Shown: piece by piece, positions 16,343-25,241 of the stretch
Position numbering within the stretch: position 1 is the first letter of the stretch
Layout of the letters: each line of letters opens with the position of its first letter
Assembly (NCBI GenBank): GCA_963817515.1
Contig: CAWFPJ010000031.1
Location: 310,001-374,000 of the forward strand
From: DATMNI01 sp963817515
GTDB lineage: Bacteria; Acidobacteriota; Terriglobia; Bryobacterales; Bryobacteraceae
Length of the DNA stretch: 64,000 nucleotides
Reading direction: 5' to 3'
The notes under the pieces: generated by a model
What the model saw: only the letters and a program-made list of their open reading frames with translations
What the model was told of the DNA's origin: nothing
Databases searched by the model: none
Position numbers and translations under genes: made by a program

Positions 16343-18022
16343 ATGAAACGGCTGCGACGATCCCCCCTGCACAGCGGTCTCTTTGCGCTGGCCCTGGTTG
16401 CGGTTGCGCTATCGATTTCGCTGCTGGTCCAGCCCTACCTGGAGTCCGGCACTTTCCTTCTGTGTCTGGCGGCCGTGTGGCTGAGCGCGCTGATCCTATG
16501 GGTGACCCGGGCTTGGCGCGACAACCGCAGGCTGCTGGCTTCCACGCTGAATAGTATCGCCGACGCGGTGGTGGCGACAGACAGGAAGGGCCGCATCACC
16601 TTTCTCAATCCAGTGGCGGAGGCGCTCACCGGATGGACGGCCGCGGAGGCGCGCGGCAAGGCGGCAGAGGACGTTTTGCGGCTGATCGACGCAGGCACGC
16701 GGCAAACCATCGACAATCCGTTGACGCGCGTGCTGGCCGGCGGCACTGTAGTGACGGCCGCCGACCAGACCATCCTGGTTTCGCGCAGCGGTACGGAAGC
16801 GCCGATCGAACACAACGCTGCGCCGGTGCGCGGCGGACGCGGAGAATTGTACGGCGCCATTCTGGTGTTCCGCGATATCGGCAAGCGCCGCCAGTTGGAA
16901 GAGCAGGCCATGCACGCGGAGAAAATGGACGCTGTGGGCAGGCTGGCGGGCAGCGTGGCGGGCGACTTCAACAATATGTTTACCGTGATCAGCGGATACG
17001 GGGAACTGCTGCGCGGGGAGATCTCGCCGGACAGCCCGGCGCGGAAGTTTGTGGACGAGATCGTCTATGCAGGCGAGCGCGCCGCATCCCTGACCCGCCA
17101 CCTGCTGGCCTTCAGCCGCGGATTGAAGGCGGAACCGCGGCTGCTGGATTTGAACGCGCTGGTCAAGAACCTGGAACCGATGTTGCACCGGCTTCTGGGC
17201 CAGAATATCGAACTGATGCTGCTGCCCGGTCCGGGGTTGGGACGCGTGAAGGCCGACGCTTCACAGATGGAGCAAGCAGTCGTAAACCTGGCCACCAACG
17301 CACGCGATGCTATGCCGGCCGGCGGCAAACTGGTGATCGAGACAGCCAATGCCGACCTGGATGAAGCCGGCAGCAAGCCGCTCGGAATGGAACCTGGCTC
17401 CTACGTGATGCTGGCCATCAGCGATACGGGGGTGGGGATGGATGCGGAAACGCGATCGCGCCTTTTCGAGCCGTTCTTCACGACCAAGGCGCCGGGGACA
17501 GGCAGCGGCTTGGGTTTGGCGACAGTGTACGGCGCCGTCAAGCAAGCCGAAGGCCAGGTGAGCGTATACAGCCAGCCAAACTGCGGAACCATCTTTGAGA
17601 TTTACCTGCCGCGGCTCACAGAGGCGGCTGCCGAAACGGTCCGGAAGGGCTCGGCGAAGGGGTCTGAAACAATTCTGGTGGTGGACGATGAAGAGGTGGT
17701 GCGTAAGCTCTGCGGCGCAGTGCTGCAGGCCAACGGATACGACGTGCTGGAGTCAAGCAACGGCAACGCGGCGCTGGCGGCCTATGAGAAGAACGCGCAC
17801 AAGATCGACCTGGTACTGACGGATGTGGTGATGGCGCCGACAGGGGGTTTCGAGTTGGGGCGCGACTTGAAACAACGCAAGCCCGGGCTACGGATCCTCT
17901 ACATGTCCGGGTACCCCGAACATGCGGCCGCCATTCCTGCCAGCACATTTCTGCACAAGCCGTTTACGCCGGACGCGCTGCTGGGAAAGGTGAGGCAGGT
18001 GCTGGACGCTGACGGCCGTTAG
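16343..18022 (+). CDS. Hybrid sensor kinase: two TM helices, PAS, DHp lacking His, HATPase, receiver
   Basis: A 559-residue membrane protein. Two helices (about 12-33 and 38-56) precede a PAS domain (SIADAVVATDRKGRITFLNP) and a DHp helix EKMDAVGRLAGSVAGDFNNM. Homologues have His where this protein has Gly207 (SVAGDFNN in place of VAHDFNN; codon ggc at 16961-16963). The ATPase part looks intact: N-box NLATNARDAM, SDTGVGMD, FEPFFTTKAPGTGSGLGLATV. The receiver is complete, with ILVVDDEEVVRK, phospho-acceptor Asp494 in LVLTDVVMAP, MSGY and the LHKPF lysine. So the protein may bind ATP and be phosphorylated on its receiver, but cannot autophosphorylate on the usual His. It starts 24 bases after the acyltransferase stop. 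Confidence 0.85.
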   Translation: MKRLRRSPLHSGLFALALVAVALSISLLVQPYLESGTFLLCLAAVWLSALILWVTRAWRDNRRLLASTLNSIADAVVATDRKGRITFLNPVAEALTGWTAAEARGKAAEDVLRLIDAGTRQTIDNPLTRVLAGGTVVTAADQTILVSRSGTEAPIEHNAAPVRGGRGELYGAILVFRDIGKRRQLEEQAMHAEKMDAVGRLAGSVAGDFNNMFTVISGYGELLRGEISPDSPARKFVDEIVYAGERAASLTRHLLAFSRGLKAEPRLLDLNALVKNLEPMLHRLLGQNIELMLLPGPGLGRVKADASQMEQAVVNLATNARDAMPAGGKLVIETANADLDEAGSKPLGMEPGSYVMLAISDTGVGMDAETRSRLFEPFFTTKAPGTGSGLGLATVYGAVKQAEGQVSVYSQPNCGTIFEIYLPRLTEAAAETVRKGSAKGSETILVVDDEEVVRKLCGAVLQANGYDVLESSNGNAALAAYEKNAHKIDLVLTDVVMAPTGGFELGRDLKQRKPGLRILYMSGYPEHAAAIPASTFLHKPFTPDALLGKVRQVLDADGR

Positions 18023-18035
18023 CTAAGCTAGAATC

Positions 18036-18503
18036 TCACTGCGGCTTTCCGAAGCCGTTGATCATGCCGTTGTTCGTTCCAAAGGGAGGCAGCAGGCTGG
18101 AGCTGGGTCGGCCAGCGGCCGAGAGCCCGGCGCGAGGTTCCGCGGGTGTACTGGCTGTGCGGAACTCGTGCTGAACCATATGAACAGCGATCACGCCACC
18201 TTCGCAGCGGACGATTCGGCCGGCGACCGCTAACTGCAAGGGTGCCACGTTGTGCAGCAGCACCGGCCAGGCGATCGAAAGTTCCACGTTCAATCCTTCG
18301 GGCAGGTGGCGGCCGGCATTGAAGAGAATGCCGCTACTGGACAGGTCGACCGTACGGCCCACTCCTGTCTCGAGGACGCGGCGGCGGCGCACCAATTTCC
18401 ATTTCAGATCCAGAAGGATGCCGTATCGCCGGTCGGCGCGACGTTCGCCTGCAATTTCCTGGGGTTCGGATGGCTGTTTTTCCCATGCCATAATTGATTC
18501 CAT
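18036..18503 (-). CDS. PilZ-domain protein
   Basis: About 155 residues from ATG 18503, chosen because GGAGG (18512-18508) lies four bases before it; a longer frame to 18530 exists. The N-terminal RRADRRYGILLDLKW gives the RxxxR c-di-GMP-binding motif, and VDLSSSGILF corresponds to the D/NxSxxG motif. A beta-barrel follows with GLNVELSIAWP and VAGRIVRCEGGVIAV. The tail is disordered. It would be a cytoplasmic c-di-GMP effector. It converges with the hybrid kinase (13 bases between stop codons) and is divergent from the peptidase operon. Confidence 0.85.
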   Translation of the reverse strand: MESIMAWEKQPSEPQEIAGERRADRRYGILLDLKWKLVRRRRVLETGVGRTVDLSSSGILFNAGRHLPEGLNVELSIAWPVLLHNVAPLQLAVAGRIVRCEGGVIAVHMVQHEFRTASTPAEPRAGLSAAGRPSSSLLPPFGTNNGMINGFGKPQ

Positions 18504-18652
18504 TAATCCTCCGGTCTGGAGCAAAACCATTATGCTGGAACCATCTATCGAACGACAGTCGTGTGGGTACTGGAACGGTACTCAGGGTTCTACACCTAGA
18601 GCCTAAGGTCGCTTGGTATTCTTTAAGGTGTATACAGGAGTTGCGACCAATC

Positions 18653-20191
18653 GTGACAGCACTTCGTCTGGGTTTCCCGCTGCTGGCGGCGGCGCTGATT
18701 CTGCCGGCACAGGACCTCAAGGAATTTGAGAAGAAGGTCACTGAATTCTCGCTCGCCAATGGAGTGCATTTCATCCTGGTGGAACGGCATGACGCGCCTG
18801 TGGTGGCGTTCCACACCTATGTGAATGCCGGGTCGGTGGACGACCCTTCCGGGCAGACCGGCATTGCGCATATGTTCGAGCACATGGCGTTCAAGGGCAC
18901 CGAGACTATCGGGACCAAGAACTGGGCGGACGAGAAGAAGGCGCTCGACGCCATCGACGATCTCTATGACCGGCTGCAGGCCGAGCGCAACCGCGGACCG
19001 AAGGCCGACCAGAGCCGGGTGGAGACGCTGCAGACGCAGTTGAAGATGGCGGTGGACCGGGCCGATTATTATGTTCAGCCCAATGAGTACACGCGCATCA
19101 TCGAAGAGAACGGCGGCTCCGGACTTAACGCAAGCACGGGCCTCGACGCCACGGAATACTTCTACAGCCTGCCCTCGAACCGGATCGAGTTGTGGTTTTT
19201 GATGGAATCGCAGCGATTTCTGCACCCGGTGTTCCGGCAATTCTACAAGGAGCGGGACGTGGTGATGGACGAGTACCGCCAGGTGGAATCGAAGCCCCAG
19301 GGCAAGATGATTCAGTCTCTCCTGGCAACCGCCTTTGCGGCGCATCCCTATCGCAATCCTCCGGGCGGGTGGCCCAGCGACATCGCCAACCTCCGACGGT
19401 CCGACGCCAAGGCGTTTTTCGAAAAATATTATGTGCCCGGAAACATGACCATGGCACTGGTGGGGGATGTGAACCCGGCGGAAGCCAAACGCATGGCGGA
19501 ACGTTATTTCGGGCCGCTGCCAGCAAAGCCGCTACCTCCGATTGCGCATACCGAAGAGCCGCCGCAGCCCGGGCCCAAGATGACGACCGTGGATTCGCCC
19601 ACGCAGCCCATGGCGATGGTAGCGTTCAAGCGGCCCGCCGAGCGCGACAAAGACGACCCGGTATTCGACATGCTTCAGTTCATCCTCTCCACCGGCCGCA
19701 CGGGGATGCTTTACAAGGAAATGGTGGAGGAGAGGCGGCTTTCGCAGGCGGTGCAGGCAGTCTCAACTTTTCCCGACGGGCGGTATCCCAACTTATTCTT
19801 GTTCTTCCTGGCGCCGGCGCAAGGGCATACCTTGGACGAAAACGCGATGGCTCTGGATAACCTCCTGGCCCGGCTGAAAGCTAAGAAAATGGATGCCGAA
19901 ACCTTGCAGCGGGCCAGAACGCAGGCGCGAGCCGGTGTGCTTCGGCTGCTTGGCAGCAACAGTAGTCTTGCCAAGCTGCTGGCCCTCTATTCCGCCAGCT
20001 ACGGGGACTGGCGGAAGATGTTCACGTCGATCAACGATATCGACAAAGTGACGGCCGACGATGTGCAGCGTGTGGCGCAGAAGTACTTCGTTGCGATCAA
20101 CAGGACCACAGCATACACGGGGCCGCCGAACCAGACCCGGCCGCAGCCAATGCCACCGGCTGGCGCGCCGGGCAAGGGAGGCCCGCAATGA
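18653..20191 (+). CDS. M16 family zinc metallopeptidase, catalytic subunit
   Basis: About 512 residues from GTG 18653, which has CAGGAG twelve bases upstream and opens onto a signal peptide (LGFPLLAAALILPAQ). The zinc site is intact: HMFEH at residues 73-77 within GIAHMFEHMAFKGT is the inverted HxxEH motif of pitrilysin/processing peptidases. A long insertion rich in Arg/Gln separates it from NEYTRIIEENGGSGLNASTG. The second half has the R/Y region of the family. Bacterial M16B peptidases usually work as a pair of one active and one inactive subunit. The partner is encoded next, overlapping by ATGA. Confidence 0.9.
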   Translation: MTALRLGFPLLAAALILPAQDLKEFEKKVTEFSLANGVHFILVERHDAPVVAFHTYVNAGSVDDPSGQTGIAHMFEHMAFKGTETIGTKNWADEKKALDAIDDLYDRLQAERNRGPKADQSRVETLQTQLKMAVDRADYYVQPNEYTRIIEENGGSGLNASTGLDATEYFYSLPSNRIELWFLMESQRFLHPVFRQFYKERDVVMDEYRQVESKPQGKMIQSLLATAFAAHPYRNPPGGWPSDIANLRRSDAKAFFEKYYVPGNMTMALVGDVNPAEAKRMAERYFGPLPAKPLPPIAHTEEPPQPGPKMTTVDSPTQPMAMVAFKRPAERDKDDPVFDMLQFILSTGRTGMLYKEMVEERRLSQAVQAVSTFPDGRYPNLFLFFLAPAQGHTLDENAMALDNLLARLKAKKMDAETLQRARTQARAGVLRLLGSNSSLAKLLALYSASYGDWRKMFTSINDIDKVTADDVQRVAQKYFVAINRTTAYTGPPNQTRPQPMPPAGAPGKGGPQ

Positions 20192-22437
20192 GAGGCATCT
20201 CCAATCCGCCGTGGACATCGGCATCTCTCGCAAAGCCGCCAGGAATGCCAGGAAAACCAGGCAAGTCTTCTTTGTGGACTTTGCGCCTTGGCCAGACAAT
20301 GTGCTTTTTCGTTCTGACCTGCACGGCCGCGCGAGCGCAGACTGCGCTACCCGCCAAGCCGCCGGCAGAGAAGGCGCCCCCGGCCAGGGCGGCGACGGTT
20401 CCGGCGCCCAAAGACCTCAAATTTCCTCCGCCGCGCCCGATTCCAGTCCCCAACGTGGAAGCCGTCACGCTGCCCAATGGCATCCGGCTATTCCTGTTGG
20501 AAGATCATGAGCTGCCGGTCGTCAACGGCTTGGCGCGGATCCGTACGGGGAATCTGTTCGACCCGCCGGACAAGATCGGCCTGGCGGAGCTTACGGGCGC
20601 GACGATGCGCGCGGGAGGCACGAAGACAAAAACCGGGGAGCAGTTCAATCAGCAACTGGAGAACCTGGCGGCGAGCGTGGAAAGCAGCATCGGCGAATCC
20701 TCGGGGTCGGTTTCCTTTTCGGCGTTGAAGGAGAGCGCGGGGCAAGTGCTCGAAGTCTTTCGGGACGTGCTGACGGCGCCTGAGTTCGCGCAGGATCGGA
20801 TCGACTTGCAGAAAACGCAGATTACGGGCGCCATCTCCCGGCGCAACGACGATGCCGGCAAAGTGGCGGAGCGCGAGTTCACGGATATTCTGTACGGTAG
20901 GGACAACCCTTTCGGCTGGGAGGAGCAGTACGATACCGTCAATCGCATTAGCCGGGCGGACCTGCAGAATTTCTACCGGCGCTACTACTTTCCGAAGAAC
21001 GTAATATTGGCGATCTGGGGCGATTTCGACACGGCGGCGATGAAAGCCACGATCGCCACGCTGTTTGCCGGCTGGACCGTGGAACAGCCGCCGGTGCCGG
21101 AGTTTCCGAAGGTGAAGGACACGCCGGTGCCGGGCATTTATCTGGCGGAAAGGAAGGCGGACGTCAAGAGCGCCTTCTTTGCGCTGGGCCATTTGGGCGG
21201 CGAACTCAGGGACAAAGACTATGCCGCGCTCGAGATCATGGCCGATATTCTGGGCGGCGGATTTCACAGCCGTCTGGTACAGCGGGTCCGTTCCAAGATG
21301 GGAAATGCCTACGACATCAGCGCGAGGTGGGGGGCGGATTTCGATCACCCCGGATTATTCAAGATTTCCGGCAGCGCCAATCCGGTTTCGATTGTGCAGA
21401 CGCTCAAGACGGTTGAGGAGGAGGTGGAGCGCATCCGCACCGCGGAGGTAACCGATGACGAACTGCGGACCGCGAAAGACGCGACCCTGAACCGAATGGT
21501 GTTTGCGTTTGACACCAAGGCCAAGACACTGGGCCGGGTACTGAACTACGAGTATTACGGATATCCCAAGGATTTCCTCCAGCAATATCAGAAGGCGCTG
21601 ATGGCGGTAACCCGCGCCGATGTGCTTCGGGTGGCCAAGCAGCATTTGAACCCCGCGAACTTGAGCGTAGTGGTAGTGGGCAATCCGGCTATGTTCGGTC
21701 AGCCGCTGGACGCGTTAGGCGGCCTGGTGAATAAACTGGATTTGACGATTCCCAACGCCAAACCGCAGTCCATGAAGGGCGACGAAGCCAGCCTGGCTCA
21801 GGGTAAGCAGATTCTGCTGCGCGCGCAGCAGGCCGCCGGAGGAGCGGACAAGCTGGCGGCGGTAAAAGACTATACCGAAGTGGAGGAGTTTCTGCTGACT
21901 CCCGAAAACGGCGGCATGAAAGTGCTGCAAACCGACCGCTGGATCGCGCCTTCCACCTTCCGGCAGGACAGCGCCGTGCAGACCGGAAAGATTTCGGCTT
22001 ATTCAGATGGCCGGGTTGCCTGGATTTCGACGCCGCAAGGCTTTGGAGCGCTGGGCGGAGCGCAGTTAAAACAGGTGCAGGGCGATCTTTTCCGGCTCTA
22101 CGTCCCTCTGTTGCTGAGCGACCAGATCGCGGGACGGACCGTGAACGCGCTCGACAGCACCACGGTGGAGATCAGCGACCCGGCCGGACAGGTTGCCACG
22201 GTGGAATGCGATGCCGGCACGGGGCTGCCCCAAAGAGTGCGCTACGATCTGTCGCAAGCCACCGGTGCACCGGTTAAGGTGGTGGAAGAATTCGACGACT
22301 TCCGCGACATGGGCGGGGTGAAGATCCCACACAAGATCACGATCACGCGCGGCGGCCAGAAGTTTGCCGATGTGACAGTGACCGATTTCAAAGTGAACAC
22401 GGGACTGCAAGTCCGGGAGTTGGGAAAGCGGCCATGA
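20188..22437 (+). CDS. M16 family peptidase-like partner subunit, no zinc site, with C-terminal extension
   Basis: A 749-residue protein starting at ATG 20188 inside the stop of the active subunit. A long basic leader ends in a signal-like stretch (MCFFVLTCTAARA); an ATG at 20245 is another possible start. The M16 fold is recognisable (VTLPNGIRLFLLEDHELPVV, GLAELTGATMRAGG, NPFGWEEQYDTVNRISRADL), but the place of HxxEH reads GLAELTGATM, so no zinc can be bound. That is expected for the non-catalytic half of an M16 pair. Beyond residue about 520 there is an extra domain of some 220 residues (QQAAGGADKLAAVKDYTEVE and onward) resembling LolA/LppX-like lipid-binding beta folds. The next gene encodes a similar domain. 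Confidence 0.85.
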   Translation: MRGISNPPWTSASLAKPPGMPGKPGKSSLWTLRLGQTMCFFVLTCTAARAQTALPAKPPAEKAPPARAATVPAPKDLKFPPPRPIPVPNVEAVTLPNGIRLFLLEDHELPVVNGLARIRTGNLFDPPDKIGLAELTGATMRAGGTKTKTGEQFNQQLENLAASVESSIGESSGSVSFSALKESAGQVLEVFRDVLTAPEFAQDRIDLQKTQITGAISRRNDDAGKVAEREFTDILYGRDNPFGWEEQYDTVNRISRADLQNFYRRYYFPKNVILAIWGDFDTAAMKATIATLFAGWTVEQPPVPEFPKVKDTPVPGIYLAERKADVKSAFFALGHLGGELRDKDYAALEIMADILGGGFHSRLVQRVRSKMGNAYDISARWGADFDHPGLFKISGSANPVSIVQTLKTVEEEVERIRTAEVTDDELRTAKDATLNRMVFAFDTKAKTLGRVLNYEYYGYPKDFLQQYQKALMAVTRADVLRVAKQHLNPANLSVVVVGNPAMFGQPLDALGGLVNKLDLTIPNAKPQSMKGDEASLAQGKQILLRAQQAAGGADKLAAVKDYTEVEEFLLTPENGGMKVLQTDRWIAPSTFRQDSAVQTGKISAYSDGRVAWISTPQGFGALGGAQLKQVQGDLFRLYVPLLLSDQIAGRTVNALDSTTVEISDPAGQVATVECDAGTGLPQRVRYDLSQATGAPVKVVEEFDDFRDMGGVKIPHKITITRGGQKFADVTVTDFKVNTGLQVRELGKRP

Positions 22438-23252
22438 TGCGGCGGTTGGAGATCACGATGCGGAGCGTGGGAATCCTCCTGGCATGCTGTGGGCTGGCTG
22501 CCGGTGCGCGGGCGGCGGAGACGGCGCAGCAGCGCGGAAAGCGCGTGGTTTACGAGGCCCTCGAAGCGCTGGGCGGCGATGCGTTTCTGCGCATGGAAGA
22601 TCGCGTGGAGTCCGGCCGGGCATACTCGTTCTACCGCGAACAGGTGCAGGGGCTCTCGATTGCCACGATCTACACGCGATACCTTACGCCTGTCCCCGGG
22701 CAACTGGCGGTCCGCGAGCGCGAGGCCTTCGGGAAAGACCAATCGAATTCCGTGTTGTTTACCGAAGAGGGAGCGTGGGAACTGACGTTTCGCGGCGTGC
22801 GCCCGCTGGCGGACAAGCGCTACACGGCATACAAAGACGGCACTTTGCGCAACGTGTTCTACATTTTGCGGCAGCGTTTGAAAGAGCCCGGTATGGACTT
22901 CTACTCGCAGGGCTCGGATCTTTATGAGAACCGGCCGGTGGAAATTGTGGACATCACAGATGCGCAGGGGCTCACGGTGACAGTCTATTTCAGCCAGTTG
23001 AACAAGCTACCCGAACGGCAGGTTTTCAAAAGACGCAACACCGAGTACAAAGACTTCGACACGGAAGTGAGCACCTTCGCGAAGTACCGGGACGCGGGCG
23101 GAGGAGTGAAGTGGCCCATGAGCATCCGGCGCGAGCGCAACGGGGAAAAGACTTTCGAGATCTATTCGGAATCGGTGCAGATAAACAAGAATCTGAAGGA
23201 TGACTTGTTTACTCTGCCGGCTAAGGGTAAGATGCTGCCCAAGGAGAAGTAG
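22434..23252 (+). CDS. Exported LolA-like outer-membrane lipoprotein-sorting type protein
   Basis: A 272-residue protein overlapping the M16 partner gene by four bases (ATGA). A signal peptide is clear from the third Met onward (MRSVGILLACCGLAAGARA), and a GGAG before the ATG at 22458 makes that start possible too. The rest is beta-rich: EALGGDAFLRMEDRVESGRA, then pairs such as IYTRYLTPVPGQLAVRERE, ENRPVEIVDITDAQGLTVTV, FKRRNTEYKDFDTEVSTFAK and VKWPMSIRRERNGEKTFEI. This matches the half-barrel of LolA/LppX-like proteins in broad terms, and the C-terminal extension of its neighbour. A periplasmic lipid or lipoprotein carrier is inferred, not shown. Confidence 0.65.
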   Translation: MMRRLEITMRSVGILLACCGLAAGARAAETAQQRGKRVVYEALEALGGDAFLRMEDRVESGRAYSFYREQVQGLSIATIYTRYLTPVPGQLAVREREAFGKDQSNSVLFTEEGAWELTFRGVRPLADKRYTAYKDGTLRNVFYILRQRLKEPGMDFYSQGSDLYENRPVEIVDITDAQGLTVTVYFSQLNKLPERQVFKRRNTEYKDFDTEVSTFAKYRDAGGGVKWPMSIRRERNGEKTFEIYSESVQINKNLKDDLFTLPAKGKMLPKEK

Positions 23253-23257
23253 CGTAG

Positions 23258-23276
23258 GGCGGGCCCCGGGCCTGCC
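23258..23276. repeat. GGC[G/A]GGCC palindrome
   Basis: GGCGGGCC and GGCCTGCC arms pair over eight positions (one G-U) around a three-base loop, six bases after the LolA-like gene's stop. The right arm is identical to the right arm of the palindrome at 52687-52708. It may act as a terminator or belong to a repeated intergenic element. Confidence 0.4.
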
Positions 23277-23308
23277 GTGTCCGCATTCATGGCGGCACTT
23301 ACCCTTCG

Positions 23309-23989
23309 ATGAGAGATACCGCAGCTCTGGAAAAGGTTTATCGGGCACGCGGTTCCCGGCTGCGCAAGCTGCTGGAACCGCCGGCGCCGTTCGTGATGAA
23401 TCCGCGGGAACCGACGGATTTTCCGCTGGGGCGGTGGAACCTTTATATCGGTGGGGCAGGGACAGCGGTGGACGGGTATATCAACCTGGACCTGTTTCCG
23501 ATGCCGGGCGTGGACCTGGTGGCGGATGCGGAGCAGTTGCCGTTTGCGGAGGGGATGTTCCAACGAGTGGAGTGCGACGCTGTGTTGGAACATGTCCGGA
23601 ACCCGCTGCTGGTGATGAGGGAGATCGCACGAGTGCTGGCGCCGGGCGGATATGCGCATCTGGTGACACCGTTCTGCCACCCGTTTCATGAGTATCCGAA
23701 GGACTACCGGCGCTTCACGCTGGATGGGCTGAAGGAGATCGCAGGCCCTCTCGAAGTGATCGCGGAAGGCTGGCGGACGGGGCCGACCGCGACTCTCCTG
23801 GTCTTCGTCATCGAGTATGCGAAAGGGCTGTTGCCGTGGAGAGTGTGGCGGATGGGCACCCACATGACGCTCGGCTGGCTGCTTTTTCCGCTCCGCTATC
23901 TGGATGTGTGGCTGCTGCGCGCACCCGGCGCCGGACGGCTTGGGAATCACTGCTATCTGTGGCTGCGCAAACCGCCGCAGGGTGGTTAG
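23309..23989 (+). CDS. SAM-dependent methyltransferase (type 11)
   Basis: A 226-residue protein with a class I methyltransferase core. The usual GxGxG glycine loop is replaced by LYIGGAGTAVDGYINLDL. It continues with VDLVADAEQLPFAEGMF, DAVLEHVRNPLLVMREIARV and LAPGGYAHLVTPFCHPFHEYP, then FTLDGLKEI. This is the methyltransferase-11 pattern used on small molecules and sugars. The C-terminal 50 residues contain a hydrophobic helix (LGWLLFPLRYLDVWLL) that could touch the membrane. It sits 56 bases after the M16/LolA-like operon and may be read from it. Substrate unknown. Confidence 0.75.
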   Translation: MRDTAALEKVYRARGSRLRKLLEPPAPFVMNPREPTDFPLGRWNLYIGGAGTAVDGYINLDLFPMPGVDLVADAEQLPFAEGMFQRVECDAVLEHVRNPLLVMREIARVLAPGGYAHLVTPFCHPFHEYPKDYRRFTLDGLKEIAGPLEVIAEGWRTGPTATLLVFVIEYAKGLLPWRVWRMGTHMTLGWLLFPLRYLDVWLLRAPGAGRLGNHCYLWLRKPPQGG

Positions 23990-24059
23990 GTCCCATCACG
24001 AATGCCTTCCTTCTCCGGCGCAGGCTTCGAACGTGAACAACCGGAATCGTGAACGCAGG

Positions 24060-24540
24060 CTATCGAACTCGAATTTTGACGACGTTGCTGGTGCTGCCTC
24101 CGCCCGTCAGCGCCAGGTCTTGCAGCCCCGATGGAGCTCCCGAAGGCACCATCAGATTTACTTGCCCCAGAGCGACGAAAAAATGGCGCCAATCCGCTGA
24201 ACCCAACCGGAGCATTCTGTTGCGCGATGGTTGCCGTGTAAGTCGCCACCGTAGGTGAGAGCACGGTGCCGCTAGCCGCGGCGCCGGTGGCCACAGGCGG
24301 ATTCACTGCACCCAGACCCGTGCAAAACACTATGATGGTCTCGCCCGGCGCGGCGGGCTGAGCCGCGGAGACGAGCGAGAAATCCGCGTGAAGCGCTGCC
24401 GCCTGGGTGCCATCAATCGTAAAGATTCCCGGTTGTACCGCCGTAAGATTGATCTGCGCGGTGGCACTGCCGAATCCGTTATTCAGCACGACGGGTACTG
24501 CCGCCCCGGGGGCCGCATCCACTGGCACCTGAACGCTGTG
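24060..24540 (-). pseudogene. Remnant of a Solibacter-type C-terminal domain gene, truncated and frameshifted
   Basis: On the minus strand QVPVDAAPGAAVPVVLNN, PGETIIVFCTGLGAVNPPV and QQNAPVGFSGLAPFF reproduce the TIGR03437 domain. The frame then breaks at a run of six A at 24178-24183 (six T on the coding strand). With one T fewer it continues VALGQVNLMVPSGAPSGLQD and ends IRVR before a TAG at 24060. Upstream, a TAG stop lies just before the recognisable part and nothing of the long N-terminal region expected for such proteins remains, since thiE starts on the other strand at 24600. So this is a 3-prime fragment of a lost gene. Confidence 0.8.
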
Positions 24541-24599
24541 AGGCGGATCATGGATGTTACACTAGGATCCCATGATTTCAAGCGCCTCACGGTGACCGA

Positions 24600-25229
24600 A
24601 TGACGCTGCCCCGGGTATATCCGATTGTCGATACGGAATCGCTTGAACGGCGAGGTGTGACGCTCGTAACGGCCGCGGCAGCGTTCATCGAAGGCGGCGC
24701 GGAGATTCTACAGATCCGGCATAAGGGCCACTGGGGGCGGGAGGTTTTTGAGGCGGCCCGGCAGGTGGCGCGGTTGTGCCGCGAGGCCGGTGCGGAACTC
24801 ATCATCGATGACCGCGCCGATTTCGCCCTGCTGCTGGGCGCGGGGCTGCACGTAGGGCAGGACGACCTGGCGCCGCGCGATGCCCGCCGCCTCATGGGCC
24901 CCGATGCCGCCATCGGATTCTCCAGCCACAACCCGGCGCAGCTTTCGGCCGCCGGCGGTGAACCGGTGGATTACGTCGCCCTTGGCCCGGTCTTTGGAAC
25001 AGCTTCGAAGCGCAACCCGGACCCGCTGGTCGGCGTCGAGGAAATACGGCGGTGCCGCGGTCTGGTGGAGAAGCCGCTGGTCGCGATTGGCGGTATTACG
25101 CTGCAGAACGCAAGCGAAGTCTGGAAGGCCGGCGCGGATTCGGTAGCCGTGATCGGCGGGCTGCTGCCGGACCGGGCCACGGCCCAATCGCTGCGCGAGC
25201 GGATGGAGGAATGGCGACACCTGCATTGA
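24600..25229 (+). CDS. thiE: Thiamine-phosphate synthase ThiE
   Basis: A 209-residue TIM-barrel enzyme joining the pyrimidine and thiazole halves of thiamine phosphate. Signatures: YPIVDTESLERRGV, EGGAEILQIRHKG, the Mg-binding IIDDRADFALLLGAGLHVGQ, GFSSHNPAQL, DYVALGPVFGTASK, KPLVAIGGITLQN and SVAVIGGLL. All active-site stretches look complete. It stands apart from other thi genes here; no TPP riboswitch is apparent in the 60 bases before the ATG. The APC permease gene begins 12 bases later, perhaps on the same transcript. Confidence 0.9.
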   Translation: MTLPRVYPIVDTESLERRGVTLVTAAAAFIEGGAEILQIRHKGHWGREVFEAARQVARLCREAGAELIIDDRADFALLLGAGLHVGQDDLAPRDARRLMGPDAAIGFSSHNPAQLSAAGGEPVDYVALGPVFGTASKRNPDPLVGVEEIRRCRGLVEKPLVAIGGITLQNASEVWKAGADSVAVIGGLLPDRATAQSLRERMEEWRHLH

Positions 25230-25241
25230 GCGTGCGTTACA

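Noticed and set aside
24590..24600. TPP riboswitch before thiE
   Set aside because: The gap to the neighbouring remnant is only 60 bases and lacks the conserved CUGAGA core of the THI element.
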